Source: Bacteroidota bacterium
Lineage (GTDB): Bacteria > Bacteroidota > Bacteroidia > Bacteroidales > JAAYUG01
Length of the DNA: 64,000 nt
Direction: 5' to 3'
Assembly: GCA_029571215.1 (NCBI GenBank)
Contig: JAKPTE010000016.1
Span: forward strand, 62,001-126,000
This document shows, in pieces, positions 16,703 to 26,094 of this stretch (the stretch's first letter is position 1; the number at the start of each line of letters is the position of its first letter). The notes under the pieces were generated by a model. That model did not search any database. It had not been told where the DNA came from and worked only from the letters and a program-made list of their open reading frames with translations. The position numbers and the translations under genes were made by a program.

Positions 16703-16873
16703 ATGTCGGAAAAGAAAGCATTTGTGCTGCGTATTGATGCAAAAAAACTGGCGGCTATAGAGAAATGGGCAGCTGATGAATTCCGCAGCACCAACGGGCA
16801 GATTGAATGGATTCTTGATCAGGCTCTAAAAAAATCAGGCCGCTGGAAACCAAAAGAAAATAACGGGCAGTAG
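16703..16873 (+). CDS. Arc-family (ribbon-helix-helix) DNA-binding protein
   Basis: 56 aa: MSEKKAFVLRIDAKKLAAI, then EKWAADEFRSTNGQIEWIL and a basic tail. The FVLRID strand and the two following helices fit the Arc/MetJ ribbon-helix-helix fold, which binds operators as dimers of dimers. It lies 13 bases after the SPFH gene and is almost certainly co-transcribed; autoregulation of that operon is the natural inference. No toxin-like gene is adjacent, so it is not a toxin-antitoxin antitoxin on present evidence. Confidence 0.8.
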   Translation: MSEKKAFVLRIDAKKLAAIEKWAADEFRSTNGQIEWILDQALKKSGRWKPKENNGQ

Positions 16874-17002
16874 ATCCGACTACCTTATAATACGGAACGA
16901 TACCCAAAACAAGACAAAATTATGTTCTTTTGCTGGTCTGAAAATGGTTATGCAATAGAAAGAACAGACAGTCGGAAAAACGTTTACCAAACCACTCCAA
17001 CA

Positions 17003-17218
17003 ATGAAACCAACCGTTTCCTATGAATGTCCAAAATGTTCAAATCGGTTCTATGAATTAAGGGAAATAAGTACGACCGGAAAATTCTGGACCCGGATATT
17101 CAATTTACAGGTAAATAAGTTTACCGCCGTAATTTGTAAAAAATGCAGGTACACAGAGCTATACCATAGCTCTGTCAGCAAATTTGGTCAAATAGCGGAT
17201 TTTGTTGCTGGTGTCTGA
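17003..17218 (+). CDS. Zinc-ribbon protein (predicted nucleic-acid binding)
   Basis: 71 aa from the ATG at 17003: two CxxC knuckles, YECPKC and VICKKC about 36 residues apart, with RFYELREISTTG and KKCRYTELYH around them. This is the layout of the zinc_ribbon (DUF2082-like) proteins predicted to bind nucleic acid. A longer frame from 16922 exists, but its extra 27 residues are not part of the family. Its last 31 bases overlap the convergent 3' end of rsmE. Confidence 0.75.
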   Translation: MKPTVSYECPKCSNRFYELREISTTGKFWTRIFNLQVNKFTAVICKKCRYTELYHSSVSKFGQIADFVAGV

Positions 17219-17910
17219 ACGAATTGGAACATACAGCAGGCTGCAATCCCGGCTGTTTCGGTGCGCAACCTGGCGGATCCCATACTAACTGGAAGAAAAT
17301 GGTGTTCCATGGCATACTGAACTTCCGACAGGGTAAAATCGCCCTCCGGGCCGATCAGTATCACTGTATCTTTTCCGGCTTCCAATGAAGTAAACAGGTC
17401 TTCTTTTTTTTCTTCCATGCAGTGGGCAATAAAGCGCTGCATGGGCAGGTTCCGGGTAACGAATTCACTAAAAGGCACAGGTTCATTCAGCATGGGCAAC
17501 CATGCTCTGGCTGACTGTTTCATAGCCGAAATGATGATCTTCTGCATTCGGTCGGTTCTGACTCCTGGACGGACGGTACGTTCGCACAATAAAGGTGTAA
17601 TAATATTAACCCCCAGTTCCGTGGCTTTTTCAACAAACCACTCGAACCGGTCCTGCTGCTGAAGAGGTGAAACAGCAATATGGAGTATGGGACCAGCAGG
17701 GCGTGCATCGGTGTGCTGTTCAATTATCCGGAACACACAATTCTGAACCTCATCGTCCACGATTTCAGCTTTTACAAACGTACCATGACCGTCGGTAATA
17801 CCGATTAGATTTCCCCTGCGAAGACGCAGCACCTTAATTCCGTGCCGGGCCTCCGTTTCAGGCAGAACAGGTGGTCCGTTTATGAGATCAGGGTAATAAA
17901 AAACATGCAT
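17188..17910 (-). CDS. rsmE: 16S rRNA (uracil-1498-N3)-methyltransferase
   Basis: SPOUT-class, S-adenosylmethionine-dependent methylation of U1498 in 16S rRNA. 240 aa, normal length. An N-terminal PUA-like domain (RHGIKVLRLRRGNLIGITDGHG) is followed by the SPOUT fold with KATELGVNIITPLLCERTV, the LIGPEGDFTLSEVQ knot motif and the closing SMGSARLRTETAG. The tail after the knot overlaps the convergent zinc-ribbon gene by 31 bases. Confidence 0.95.
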   Translation of the reverse strand: MHVFYYPDLINGPPVLPETEARHGIKVLRLRRGNLIGITDGHGTFVKAEIVDDEVQNCVFRIIEQHTDARPAGPILHIAVSPLQQQDRFEWFVEKATELGVNIITPLLCERTVRPGVRTDRMQKIIISAMKQSARAWLPMLNEPVPFSEFVTRNLPMQRFIAHCMEEKKEDLFTSLEAGKDTVILIGPEGDFTLSEVQYAMEHHFLPVSMGSARLRTETAGIAACCMFQFVQTPATKSAI

Positions 17911-18011
17911 ATCGCTACCTGAAAGGTTAGGTTATCCAAACGCATAAAGGTACGTTCAAGAGATGAAAGATGGAAAAAACAGGATCATTTTTTACTGACA
18001 TCCAAAAGTGG

Positions 18012-18042
18012 TTTGCTGTTAGCCTTTATCATATTACCTTTG
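18012..18042 (+). promoter_or_regulatory. Promoter of the phosphoesterase gene
   Basis: TTTG at 18012-18015, 19 bases, then TACCTTTG at 18035-18042. The start point would be near 18049, so the message has a leader of only about seven bases. Confidence 0.65.
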
Positions 18043-18055
18043 GAAAACACATTCC

Positions 18056-18589
18056 ATGAAGCGAATAGGCATACTTTCCGACACCCATGGTTACCTGCAT
18101 TCCAGAGTCAGGGATTTCCTCAGTGTGACGGAAGAAATCTGGCATGCCGGGGATATAGGATCGGTTGCTCTGGCAGAAGAATTGGAAAAATTCAAACCAC
18201 TGATCGCAGTTTACGGGAATATTGACGATTACAACCTCCGGTTACGATACAAAGAATACCGTGTTTTTCAGGTAGAAGGCTTCACCGTACTGTTGCAGCA
18301 CATCGGTGGATACCCGGGAAAATATACATCAGAAACAAAGGAAAGAATTCGGTTGCATCATCCGGGCATTGTTGTATGCGGACATTCCCACATATTGAAA
18401 ATACAATTCGACAAACAATTCAATCATTTGCACATTAATCCGGGCGCAGCCGGAAGCTATGGCATGCACCGGTTCATTACCGCCGCAAGGCTGGTGCTTG
18501 ATCATTCCGAAATAAGAGACGTTGAGATACTGGAAATTCCGAGAACAGGAAATGCAGGTAGGGCAAAAAAACAGGATGAATTACTCTGA
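18056..18589 (+). CDS. Metallophosphoesterase, YfcE/MJ0936 type
   Basis: 177 aa, binuclear-metal phosphodiesterase fold. The metal-site motifs are in order: SDTHGY (residues 7-12), HAGDIGS, VYGNIDD, VVCGHSHI and LHINPGAAG. The canonical GNCD reads GNID, as in many family members. The natural substrate of this subgroup is unclear; some act on phosphodiesters in vitro. A lysine/arginine-rich tail (GNAGRAKKQDELL) ends it, overlapping the convergent giant-protein gene by nine bases. Confidence 0.9.
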   Translation: MKRIGILSDTHGYLHSRVRDFLSVTEEIWHAGDIGSVALAEELEKFKPLIAVYGNIDDYNLRLRYKEYRVFQVEGFTVLLQHIGGYPGKYTSETKERIRLHHPGIVVCGHSHILKIQFDKQFNHLHINPGAAGSYGMHRFITAARLVLDHSEIRDVEILEIPRTGNAGRAKKQDELL

Positions 18590-21500
18590 AGGATTTCCGG
18601 TTTTTCTTTCTTCAAGCACATCCTCATAATGACGTAAGAACTGATTTATCTTGGTATCGCTCGCTACCATGTAAATGTAACTCGGCATTCCTTTTCGCGG
18701 TGGTTTAACCTGACGCTGTTCCGGTTTAAGAACACGAAGCAGGTTATTAAAGTCGCGGTTTGAGGAGATAGCCTGCATCACCTCTCTTGTGTATCCAAAG
18801 TAGTACCAGGTATTGTCATCGGCTTTCAGAAAAATATCGCAGATGTCGCCGGTTCTTTTGCGGTAAAGTTCGATAAAGCCCTCCACATATTTATTGATTT
18901 CGCGGCCATTGATATTGCGTACTCCGATGAGGCCAAAACTTTGGTATGAATTGGTATTATTGTTCCACATAAGATGGACATCGCCCAGCACCATGGTTTT
19001 TGCCAGTTCGGCCGGCAAGGTTCTGACCTGCCCGTAGAGAACAATCTCATCATACAGTTTACTTGTTTTCTCCTCTCCTATAAGTTCTGCAATATTTTTT
19101 CTGATGACCGGGTCACCAAGACTGATAGTTCCTTTTCCGGGAAGACTGTCAAAATCGGAAGCCGCGAGTTGAAGTGCCTTATCAAGAAACGGAAATTCAA
19201 CAATCAGTGTAAGATTCAAATAAGGTATATTGGCAGCGAGCTCATGAAAAACCTTGCCGGCGGCCTGTAATTGCATCTGACCCAGGTCAATGTTCAGATT
19301 AACTTTCCCTTCACCATGAAAGCGGCATGTATTGCGGTTCAGCGCAATCAGATTCCCCGGCGAGGAAGGATTTTTCATTTTGGCAAGGGATCCAACCAAA
19401 TAGGTAGAAGAGTCCTTCACAAAATAAAGATAGCCGTCAGCCGTTGATATGTAGCTATCTTTGTAATTCTTTCTCGGCTGGAAAAAGACCGAATAGACAT
19501 GCACCGAGTCGTTGTTCATCATCATACCGGCATACAGGTTGTTTCGGTTTATGTCCATTGGCTGGGGCGAAACAGGAATCAGAATACTGTCGGGATTGAT
19601 CCGTGTTTCAAAAGAAAGCCAACGTCTGGATAACGGCTCACAGGAATAGTTGAGCATGACAGCTCCTTTGAAATGGAGAAGCCTGTCGCGGGCATTGAGC
19701 ATAACACGACCCTGATAGGCATAATTCGGGCTCAGGGTAAACTGATCTGTTTCTGCAATCTCGCCGCGGGCCGTTGTCTGGATGGAGTCGTCAACTGAAA
19801 TATCAGTAAAATGGATTCTCTGAATGGTTTTATTTTCGTCAACATAATCGTACCATCCGCTTCCTGAATATTTGTAACGACTGGTAATTTTAACTGATGC
19901 TGTGTGGATTCTGTGAAATCTGTTTTTTGCATCAGCAATAATTACTGAACTATCAAGAGGAAACATTTCGGCTTTTTCAGCAACAGAAAGCAATTCATGA
20001 GCGGGATAGACGAATGCATCAGCCACGCGGACAAACTTCACTCCTGTGGTATGCAACACATTGGAAGTATAATCGTACGTGGCTTTGGGAGAAATGAAGC
20101 TCAACGAATCCTGGTCTTTTCTGACTGATATATACCTTGCTCCCGTGAGGGTGTAATCAACCGAATCGATATCCATTTTGTATGGTTCAGGCACTTGCCT
20201 AATGTTAAATGGTTTAACCGACAAGAGATCAACTTTCTGGTTATCCATATGCCATACCATCTGGTCGATATAGCTGATATATTGATTTTCGGGGAATGCA
20301 GTGAGGGTATACTCGGAGTTTGAATCAAAAGTACCTTGCCGTTTGGAAAAATCAATTTCAGTTCGCAGGTTTTGTGCCAGGATAGTATAGACTGACGGTT
20401 TTGCCGATCGTAGGCTAAAGGAAGCCGTATCAGCCAGAAAACGGTCTGATTTGAAAGCATACAGATTGGAAACAAGAACCGCTGATGTCAGGTCAACTGT
20501 TCCGTTTCCTGAGAGCCCTGACGGGGTAAGTTTCAGGTTTCCTGCCAGCGTGGTCTGCTGATTGTACATGCTAAAGGGAGTTTTTCCCTGATAAGCAAAC
20601 AACTGGTCATTGTACGGTTCCCAGTGAATGTTCAGATCGTTACCTGCTGTTTCAGGAAACGACCCACCGCCGGGTTGCTTTCTGATGGAAAATGTTTTTG
20701 CTTTGGCATTCAGAGAATCAGGGTAAAAATACAGTGCCTCTGATTCAGTGGTTGAAGTGAGATAACCCAATGAACCGTTTCCGATAAGCCCTTTATTGCT
20801 CAGATTTGCCTGTTGGTAAAAGCGTCCTTTCCCGAGATAAACAGGTAATCCTTCGGCAGGGGCAACAATATCAAATCCCAGCGAATAATCGGGCTGTAGT
20901 ACCAGGGTTTGTTCCATTTCGGGAAAAATACCGGCCGATACAAACTTCCCCCGGAATTGCATATCGTTTTTACTGAAGCGGTCAAGGCTATCAATAACAA
21001 ACGGGAATACCTGAAAATAAAACTTATCACGGGCATAGACTCCTTTCTGGATATCAGGATTGTCAAAATAAACATAGGCGTTTTCCCTGCTTTGAAAAAC
21101 AGGATATTGTTTCAGCCCTTTTACTCCCGATTTGTTGGAAGGATCATCAATCAGGAGGTCGCCGGTGAGGTTTCTAATGATATTTTTTACGCCGGCAAGT
21201 TTGGCAAAGCCGAAATTATCACGTTCGTCCGTCTGAACACGTATGCTCAGAGAATCAACTTTCTGCAGATTGATTTTGAATTGCTCGTAATCGAAAAAGA
21301 AATTACTGCCATAAAAGGTAAACAAGCCGGCATCAATGCGGCCGCTGAACTGAAAACCCCTGTTCTTCTTCATAGTAATGGAGCCCTGATAAGGAGCAAT
21401 GAACACATTCTGTGAATCGGAAAGGGCTATTGACGGAATGCCGTTTATTGTAAGGTCGAAATTCTGAAGATTGAGGCGGGCATTTTCGAGAGGAGCTTCT

Positions 21501-23095
21501 GTTCGAGAACGCAGATCAATTACATCATAGTCGATTTTCCCAAGGCTGGCCTGGATGAAATTGTTCAGTTTGGGTTTCACCTTTACCATTCCATCCTCCG
21601 GATTATAATAGAGAAACCCCATGGATGCAAGGCGAAACAGCATCTTCTGAGTCTGTTCCGGAGAAAGGCGGAGGTAAGAAGCAAGATCGTTTATCGGGAA
21701 TTCGGATGACTGAAAGTACCGCACAAAATTACGCACGGCCACCAGAGGGTGAATAGGATCTACACCCTGCAACGCATCGTACTGGCGACCATTAAAAAAA
21801 TTAACACTCTGAAAGGAAGCATTACCAATAGAAGCTCCGCGGTTCATTGTAAACAAGATCTCTTTTGATCCCAATTTGTAATACATCTGGTCAAACAGCA
21901 TATCAAGCTGATGGTAGCTGTTGAACCAAGGGCTCTGGCTTCCTATATCATCGGACCGGGTAACAGAAATTTCGTGGGTTGGATGCAGATAACTGAAATT
22001 CATATTCCCGTGATAAAGGGAATCCCGGTTGATGACAACAAGGACTGCAGCATTTCTACTCATTATCTGCTCTTTACGAAAGGCAATATAATTGGATCGC
22101 ACTACCATGAAAAGAGTATCATTGCGGAATACTCTCAGGGTTGCCTCCTGAACATTGTTACCGGAGCCAATCAGCCTGGCCCCACGCATAGTAAGCCCTC
22201 CGGAAAAATCAAAGCCCGGAAAAATATTCCTGATGGCAAATGTTTTTTCATAAGAATCAAAAGCGGGGTATGTCGCCATCTCAGGTGATGTATTCTTTTT
22301 CACCTGGTCGGTAAGAACCCCAGAAAGGGGCGAGTGGAAAAACTGCTTATGGATGAACTGGACTGAGTCAGCTTTGTACCCTGGCTTCGTGAGATCGAGA
22401 GTATAGGTTCCCAGTTCAGCATATACCGAATCGCGCGAGTATCCTGCTCTTTCCCATGTAACAAGGCCATTTTCTCCATACCATTTCTGTTCCACAGGAT
22501 TATACAAACCGCGGGTATTCTCAATAACAATGCTATCACGCACCGAAAGGCAGACAAGCCGGGTAGGTCCCAGCCTGACCTGATAGGATTCCGGAACAAA
22601 CTCAAGCCATGTAGAATCTGCTTTCCACACCAGTGCCGTTGAAGTAAACAACTCCCTTCGTTTTATCAAACCATCAGTATTTTCGAGAAATGAGGTAAGC
22701 CGTGAAGCAGGAAGTTTTTTTTCGGCTAGCAACGTTTCAAGTTGCGATTTCCATCCTTCAAAATATGTTTGTTTTGATTGATCAGCCCTGAACATCTGAA
22801 TCATCTGAAGATACTGCAAGAGTTGACTGTTTCGTGCATTTTGCCGCAACATGCCGTTCAGATGGCTGATTACAGTCAGTTTCTGATTTTCTTCAAAAAG
22901 AGTATCCGTGGTCCATACAAAAACAAACTGGTCCACAATTTTTTTCTGTTCATCCGACAATGCACCCTTGAAATATGCCTGCAGTTCTTCAGGAAGTTTT
23001 TCAGGTGCAGCACTGAACTCCCTGGGTTTCTGCCCCAGTACCATAAATGACATCAATAGTCCGGAACATATCAGCAACAACCGGGGTTTCTGCAT
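18581..23095 (-). CDS. Very large exported protein, Bacteroidota type, unknown function
   Basis: 1504 aa from the ATG at 23095, which begins a signal peptide (MQKPRLLLICSGLLMSFMVLGQ). The longer start upstream would overlap prmA. After a helical N-terminal part (about to residue 180) nearly all of it is beta-rich, with repeated short strand units such as tnvqeatLRVFRND, LSVRVQTDE and TYDYTSNVLHTTGVKF that recall beta-helix or beta-taco proteins of the LptA/OstA kind. No catalytic motif seen. It is likely periplasmic or outer-membrane associated. It is the last gene of the tmk-tpiA-prmA run, 11 bases after prmA. I cannot name a function. Confidence 0.8.
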   Translation of the reverse strand: MQKPRLLLICSGLLMSFMVLGQKPREFSAAPEKLPEELQAYFKGALSDEQKKIVDQFVFVWTTDTLFEENQKLTVISHLNGMLRQNARNSQLLQYLQMIQMFRADQSKQTYFEGWKSQLETLLAEKKLPASRLTSFLENTDGLIKRRELFTSTALVWKADSTWLEFVPESYQVRLGPTRLVCLSVRDSIVIENTRGLYNPVEQKWYGENGLVTWERAGYSRDSVYAELGTYTLDLTKPGYKADSVQFIHKQFFHSPLSGVLTDQVKKNTSPEMATYPAFDSYEKTFAIRNIFPGFDFSGGLTMRGARLIGSGNNVQEATLRVFRNDTLFMVVRSNYIAFRKEQIMSRNAAVLVVINRDSLYHGNMNFSYLHPTHEISVTRSDDIGSQSPWFNSYHQLDMLFDQMYYKLGSKEILFTMNRGASIGNASFQSVNFFNGRQYDALQGVDPIHPLVAVRNFVRYFQSSEFPINDLASYLRLSPEQTQKMLFRLASMGFLYYNPEDGMVKVKPKLNNFIQASLGKIDYDVIDLRSRTEAPLENARLNLQNFDLTINGIPSIALSDSQNVFIAPYQGSITMKKNRGFQFSGRIDAGLFTFYGSNFFFDYEQFKINLQKVDSLSIRVQTDERDNFGFAKLAGVKNIIRNLTGDLLIDDPSNKSGVKGLKQYPVFQSRENAYVYFDNPDIQKGVYARDKFYFQVFPFVIDSLDRFSKNDMQFRGKFVSAGIFPEMEQTLVLQPDYSLGFDIVAPAEGLPVYLGKGRFYQQANLSNKGLIGNGSLGYLTSTTESEALYFYPDSLNAKAKTFSIRKQPGGGSFPETAGNDLNIHWEPYNDQLFAYQGKTPFSMYNQQTTLAGNLKLTPSGLSGNGTVDLTSAVLVSNLYAFKSDRFLADTASFSLRSAKPSVYTILAQNLRTEIDFSKRQGTFDSNSEYTLTAFPENQYISYIDQMVWHMDNQKVDLLSVKPFNIRQVPEPYKMDIDSVDYTLTGARYISVRKDQDSLSFISPKATYDYTSNVLHTTGVKFVRVADAFVYPAHELLSVAEKAEMFPLDSSVIIADAKNRFHRIHTASVKITSRYKYSGSGWYDYVDENKTIQRIHFTDISVDDSIQTTARGEIAETDQFTLSPNYAYQGRVMLNARDRLLHFKGAVMLNYSCEPLSRRWLSFETRINPDSILIPVSPQPMDINRNNLYAGMMMNNDSVHVYSVFFQPRKNYKDSYISTADGYLYFVKDSSTYLVGSLAKMKNPSSPGNLIALNRNTCRFHGEGKVNLNIDLGQMQLQAAGKVFHELAANIPYLNLTLIVEFPFLDKALQLAASDFDSLPGKGTISLGDPVIRKNIAELIGEEKTSKLYDEIVLYGQVRTLPAELAKTMVLGDVHLMWNNNTNSYQSFGLIGVRNINGREINKYVEGFIELYRKRTGDICDIFLKADDNTWYYFGYTREVMQAISSNRDFNNLLRVLKPEQRQVKPPRKGMPSYIYMVASDTKINQFLRHYEDVLEERKTGNPSE

Positions 23096-23106
23096 AGGTA
23101 TCGGAT

Positions 23107-23946
23107 TTAGGTTGTTTTTCTGAAGTACAATGCTGCCCATCCATCTTTCCCTGACATCCGGCCAACCTTAAGGGAATTTTTTTCAGCTATCTGGATGATT
23201 TCATCGGCATCTTCACGGAAAAATCCGCTGCATAAAAGAAAACCGTTTTCCTTTAGATGATAAACATACTGCGGCATTTCGCTAACCAGAACATTTTTAT
23301 TGATATTGGCCAGAATACCGTCGAAGCCGGTTTCATCAATTTCCTTAATGGAACCATGAACGAGGATGACATTGTGGATGGTGTTATGCCGGAAATTTTC
23401 TTCGGCATTTTCAACGGCATGTCTGTCTACGTCGCATGCAATCACACTGGAAGCGCCTCTCATGGAAGCAAGAACTGAAAGCACACCTGTGCCTGTACCG
23501 GCGTCCAGAATCTTCTTTCCGGTCATTTCAATTTTCAGCATTTCTTCCAGCATCAAAAAAGTAGTGGCATGGTGACCGGTGCCAAACGCCATCTTTGGTT
23601 CTATGATAATATCGTAAGTGCAGGCAACAGGAAACTGATGAAAAGGGGCTCTTATACGGCATTCGGGGTTTACAACAACCGGAAGAAAGTTTTTTTCCCA
23701 TTCGGCATTCCAGTCGATTTCGTGGACAGCTTCAGTTTCCAGAAGTAACGAGCTTTCTTCCTGAAAAAACGGTTTCAGAATTTCGCGCAATGTTGTTTCT
23801 GAAAAGGATTCCGCCCGGAACCATGCCTCGATTTTATGTGGTAATTCTTCAATCCCCTCACAGCCGGTTAATGACAGGGCAGCGATGATTCTTTCAGGAA
23901 AAGAATTATCGCCTGTACTGAACTGTATTCCTGCTTTGATGAACAT
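23107..23946 (-). CDS. prmA: Ribosomal protein L11 methyltransferase
   Basis: SAM-dependent N-methylation of ribosomal protein L11. 279 aa. The class I methyltransferase motifs are clear: KILDAGTGTGVLSVLAS (motif I, where the usual LDxGCGSG reads LDAGTGTG), IACDVDRHAVENA, and GILANINKNVL (the NPP-like motif IV). The upstream segment IIEPKMAFGTGHHATT is diagnostic for PrmA. The N-terminal substrate-binding region is present. It is the penultimate gene of the minus-strand run after tpiA, separated from tpiA by a hairpin that could end part of the transcripts. Confidence 0.95.
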   Translation of the reverse strand: MFIKAGIQFSTGDNSFPERIIAALSLTGCEGIEELPHKIEAWFRAESFSETTLREILKPFFQEESSLLLETEAVHEIDWNAEWEKNFLPVVVNPECRIRAPFHQFPVACTYDIIIEPKMAFGTGHHATTFLMLEEMLKIEMTGKKILDAGTGTGVLSVLASMRGASSVIACDVDRHAVENAEENFRHNTIHNVILVHGSIKEIDETGFDGILANINKNVLVSEMPQYVYHLKENGFLLCSGFFREDADEIIQIAEKNSLKVGRMSGKDGWAALYFRKTT

Positions 23947-24011
23947 TCGCTAATGTTTCATTTATCCGGGCCTGTTTTTCAAAACTATATTGTTCAGTTA
24001 ACCTATATAAC

Positions 24012-24043
24012 GAAAGAAAGAGACAGGGCAAAAAGCCCTGCCT
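24012..24043 (-). terminator. Hairpin after tpiA, probable terminator
   Basis: On the minus strand AGGCAGGGC (24043-24035) pairs with GCCCTGTCT (24029-24021), nine pairs with one G-U, loop TTTTT, then CTTTCTTTC. It would end or reduce transcription between tpiA and prmA. Confidence 0.6.
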
Positions 24044-24056
24044 GCCTTATCTTTTT

Positions 24057-24806
24057 TTAAAATGCCTTGGCAATACCAATAAAATCATCTGCCTTGAGGG
24101 AAGCGCCTCCGATCAGCCCTCCATCGACGTCGGGATTGGCAAAAAGTTCTCCGGCATTGGAAGGCTTGCAACTTCCTCCGTAAAGAATGGATGTATTATT
24201 TGCTGCTGTTTCTCCGTACTTTCCGGCTATCAGAGAACGGATGTACTGGTGCATTTCCTGTGCCTGAGCCGGAGTTGCATTCACACCCGTACCAATGGCC
24301 CATACAGGTTCATAAGCAATGATTACCTTGCTAAATTCTTCGGATGACAGGGTAAAAAGACCTTCCTCAACCTGTTTTCTTACCACGTCGAAATGAGCGC
24401 CCTTTTCCCTCTCGCTTAATACTTCACCGCAGCAAAATATAGGATGCAGATTATTTTCCAGGGCTAATCTCACCTTCTTATTGATAATACTGTTGGTTTC
24501 GCCGTAATAGCTTCTTCTTTCGGAATGCCCAATAATGACATACTGAACTCCTGCTGATGCCAGCATAGCAGCCGACACTTCTCCGGTAAATGCTCCGGAA
24601 GCTTCGGATGCACAATTCTGCGCACCAAGTTTTACTCTGCCGAGCAGCTTTTTAACTTCAGTCAAATGAATAAAAGGAGGGGCAATGATGAGTTCCACTT
24701 CACCGGATACACCGGAAGCCATTTTTTCAACCTCCTGAGCCAGTGTAATTCCTTCCTGCAAGTTTTTGTTCATTTTCCAGTTTCCTGCAACAATCTTTTT
24801 TCTCAT
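24057..24806 (-). CDS. tpiA: Triosephosphate isomerase
   Basis: Interconverts dihydroxyacetone phosphate and glyceraldehyde-3-phosphate. 249 aa, TIM barrel. Seen: VAGNWKMNK (Asn/Lys, substrate phosphate and catalytic Lys), [13 protein letters not shown] (catalytic His), [12 protein letters not shown] (catalytic Glu and the flexible loop), and the [11 protein letters not shown] phosphate site. Nearby BT_3928-like DoxX and tpiA genes are neighbours in other Bacteroidota too, to my knowledge, so the linkage is old. Confidence 0.97.
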   Translation of the reverse strand: MRKKIVAGNWKMNKNLQEGITLAQEVEKMASGVSGEVELIIAPPFIHLTEVKKLLGRVKLGAQNCASEASGAFTGEVSAAMLASAGVQYVIIGHSERRSYYGETNSIINKKVRLALENNLHPIFCCGEVLSEREKGAHFDVVRKQVEEGLFTLSSEEFSKVIIAYEPVWAIGTGVNATPAQAQEMHQYIRSLIAGKYGETAANNTSILYGGSCKPSNAGELFANPDVDGGLIGGASLKADDFIGIAKAF

Positions 24807-24932
24807 ATCAAAACGTTTAATCTGTAAAACAAAAATTAACTTATCCGGATGCAGAATTCAATCTGTGCCGGAAATGTTCAAATTTATGATAAAAACCTGT
24901 TACCCCAAAGTCGAAAGATAACTGGCATTCAA

Positions 24933-26021
24933 TCAGCTTTGTTTCAGTCTGATCCGTGGATCAGCCCACATATACGCCAGATCAGTAAGGATATTTATCA
25001 GAACGAAAAGCGAAGCAATTGTCAGTACAACGCCCATTACAACCGGCAGGTCATAATTGTTAAGTGCTTCCACAAGCAGATTTCCCAACCCTTTCCAGCC
25101 AAAAATATATTCTACAAAAACGACACCTGCCAGCATGGAGGCAAACCAACCGGAAACGGATGTAATAACAGGGTTCAATGCATTACGGAAAGCATGCACC
25201 ATGAGAATACGAAACTGCGACAGACCTTTGGCACGGGCAGTACGGATATAATCTTCGGCCATCACTTCCGTCATTGCCCCTCTCATCATCTGCACGATGA
25301 CCGACAGGGGTCTGATTCCAAGGGTAAGTGCGGGAAGAATAATATTTTTAAGTACCAGCTTCACCCCGTCACCTGTATCACTGATTTCGAAAAGGTTCCC
25401 TGTCAGGTTTAGTCCGGTCAAATCACCCAGCACAAATGCAAACAGCCAGCCGATAAGAACGGCAGCAAAAAACGAAGGCAGTGAAATCCCAAGAGCCGTA
25501 AAAAACACGATGAGGCGGTCGAAAAAGGAATCTTTCTTCATTGAAGCCAGCAATCCAAGAAAAATTCCCAACAAAGAAGCAAACAATATGGCGACCGTTG
25601 CCAGTACAATGGTATTGGGCAATGTTTTCCTTATCATAAGGCTAACGTCATTCCGCGACTGGTAGGACCTTCGCAGGTAAGGGTATTTCAGAACAAGGAC
25701 GCCATTGCCCGGACATTTTATCAATTGAACAAAAGGAGCATAGAGCGAAGCATCAAGGTACCAGGGAGAGTTTGGAGAAACGGAATTATGATATGATACA
25801 GGGGACAGGTCATTCAGGTACTTTAAATATCTGATGCCCACCGGCAGGTTGGTTCCGAGATCGGCGCGGATCATTTCCAGCGAGGCACTATCGGCTCTTT
25901 GCCCCATCACCATGCGCGCTGGATCCCCCGGAATAATCTGAAAAAGAACAAAAATCAGGGTAATAACTCCCCATAGAACGGGAATTGCCTGCAATAAACG
26001 TTGCACGACAAAACGAATCAT
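24933..26021 (-). CDS. ABC transporter permease, peptide/nickel (DppB/OppB) type, orphan
   Basis: 362 aa from the ATG at 26021 (MIRFVVQRLLQAIPVLWGV); an upstream in-frame ATG adds 11 charged residues. First TM helix, then IIPGDPARM, a roughly 100-residue extracytoplasmic segment longer than in E. coli DppB, and five further TM helices with the EAA-type loop near EDYIRTARAKGLSQFRILMVHAFRNAL. It normally works with a second permease, two ATPases and a binding protein; none of those is adjacent. Partners must be elsewhere, or the gene was split from its operon. It is embedded between doxX-like and tpiA genes. Confidence 0.9.
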   Translation of the reverse strand: MIRFVVQRLLQAIPVLWGVITLIFVLFQIIPGDPARMVMGQRADSASLEMIRADLGTNLPVGIRYLKYLNDLSPVSYHNSVSPNSPWYLDASLYAPFVQLIKCPGNGVLVLKYPYLRRSYQSRNDVSLMIRKTLPNTIVLATVAILFASLLGIFLGLLASMKKDSFFDRLIVFFTALGISLPSFFAAVLIGWLFAFVLGDLTGLNLTGNLFEISDTGDGVKLVLKNIILPALTLGIRPLSVIVQMMRGAMTEVMAEDYIRTARAKGLSQFRILMVHAFRNALNPVITSVSGWFASMLAGVVFVEYIFGWKGLGNLLVEALNNYDLPVVMGVVLTIASLFVLINILTDLAYMWADPRIRLKQS

Positions 26022-26094
26022 TTTTTCACATGCTTTGTCGCGGCGAATGCGCAACGATTACATAGCCAAACTGTTCCGATAGTCATAAACATCA

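Noticed and set aside
15835-16873. Toxin-antitoxin module with the Arc-type gene as antitoxin
   Set aside because: The neighbour is an SPFH membrane protein, not a toxin; no RelE, Fic or PIN-like gene is adjacent.
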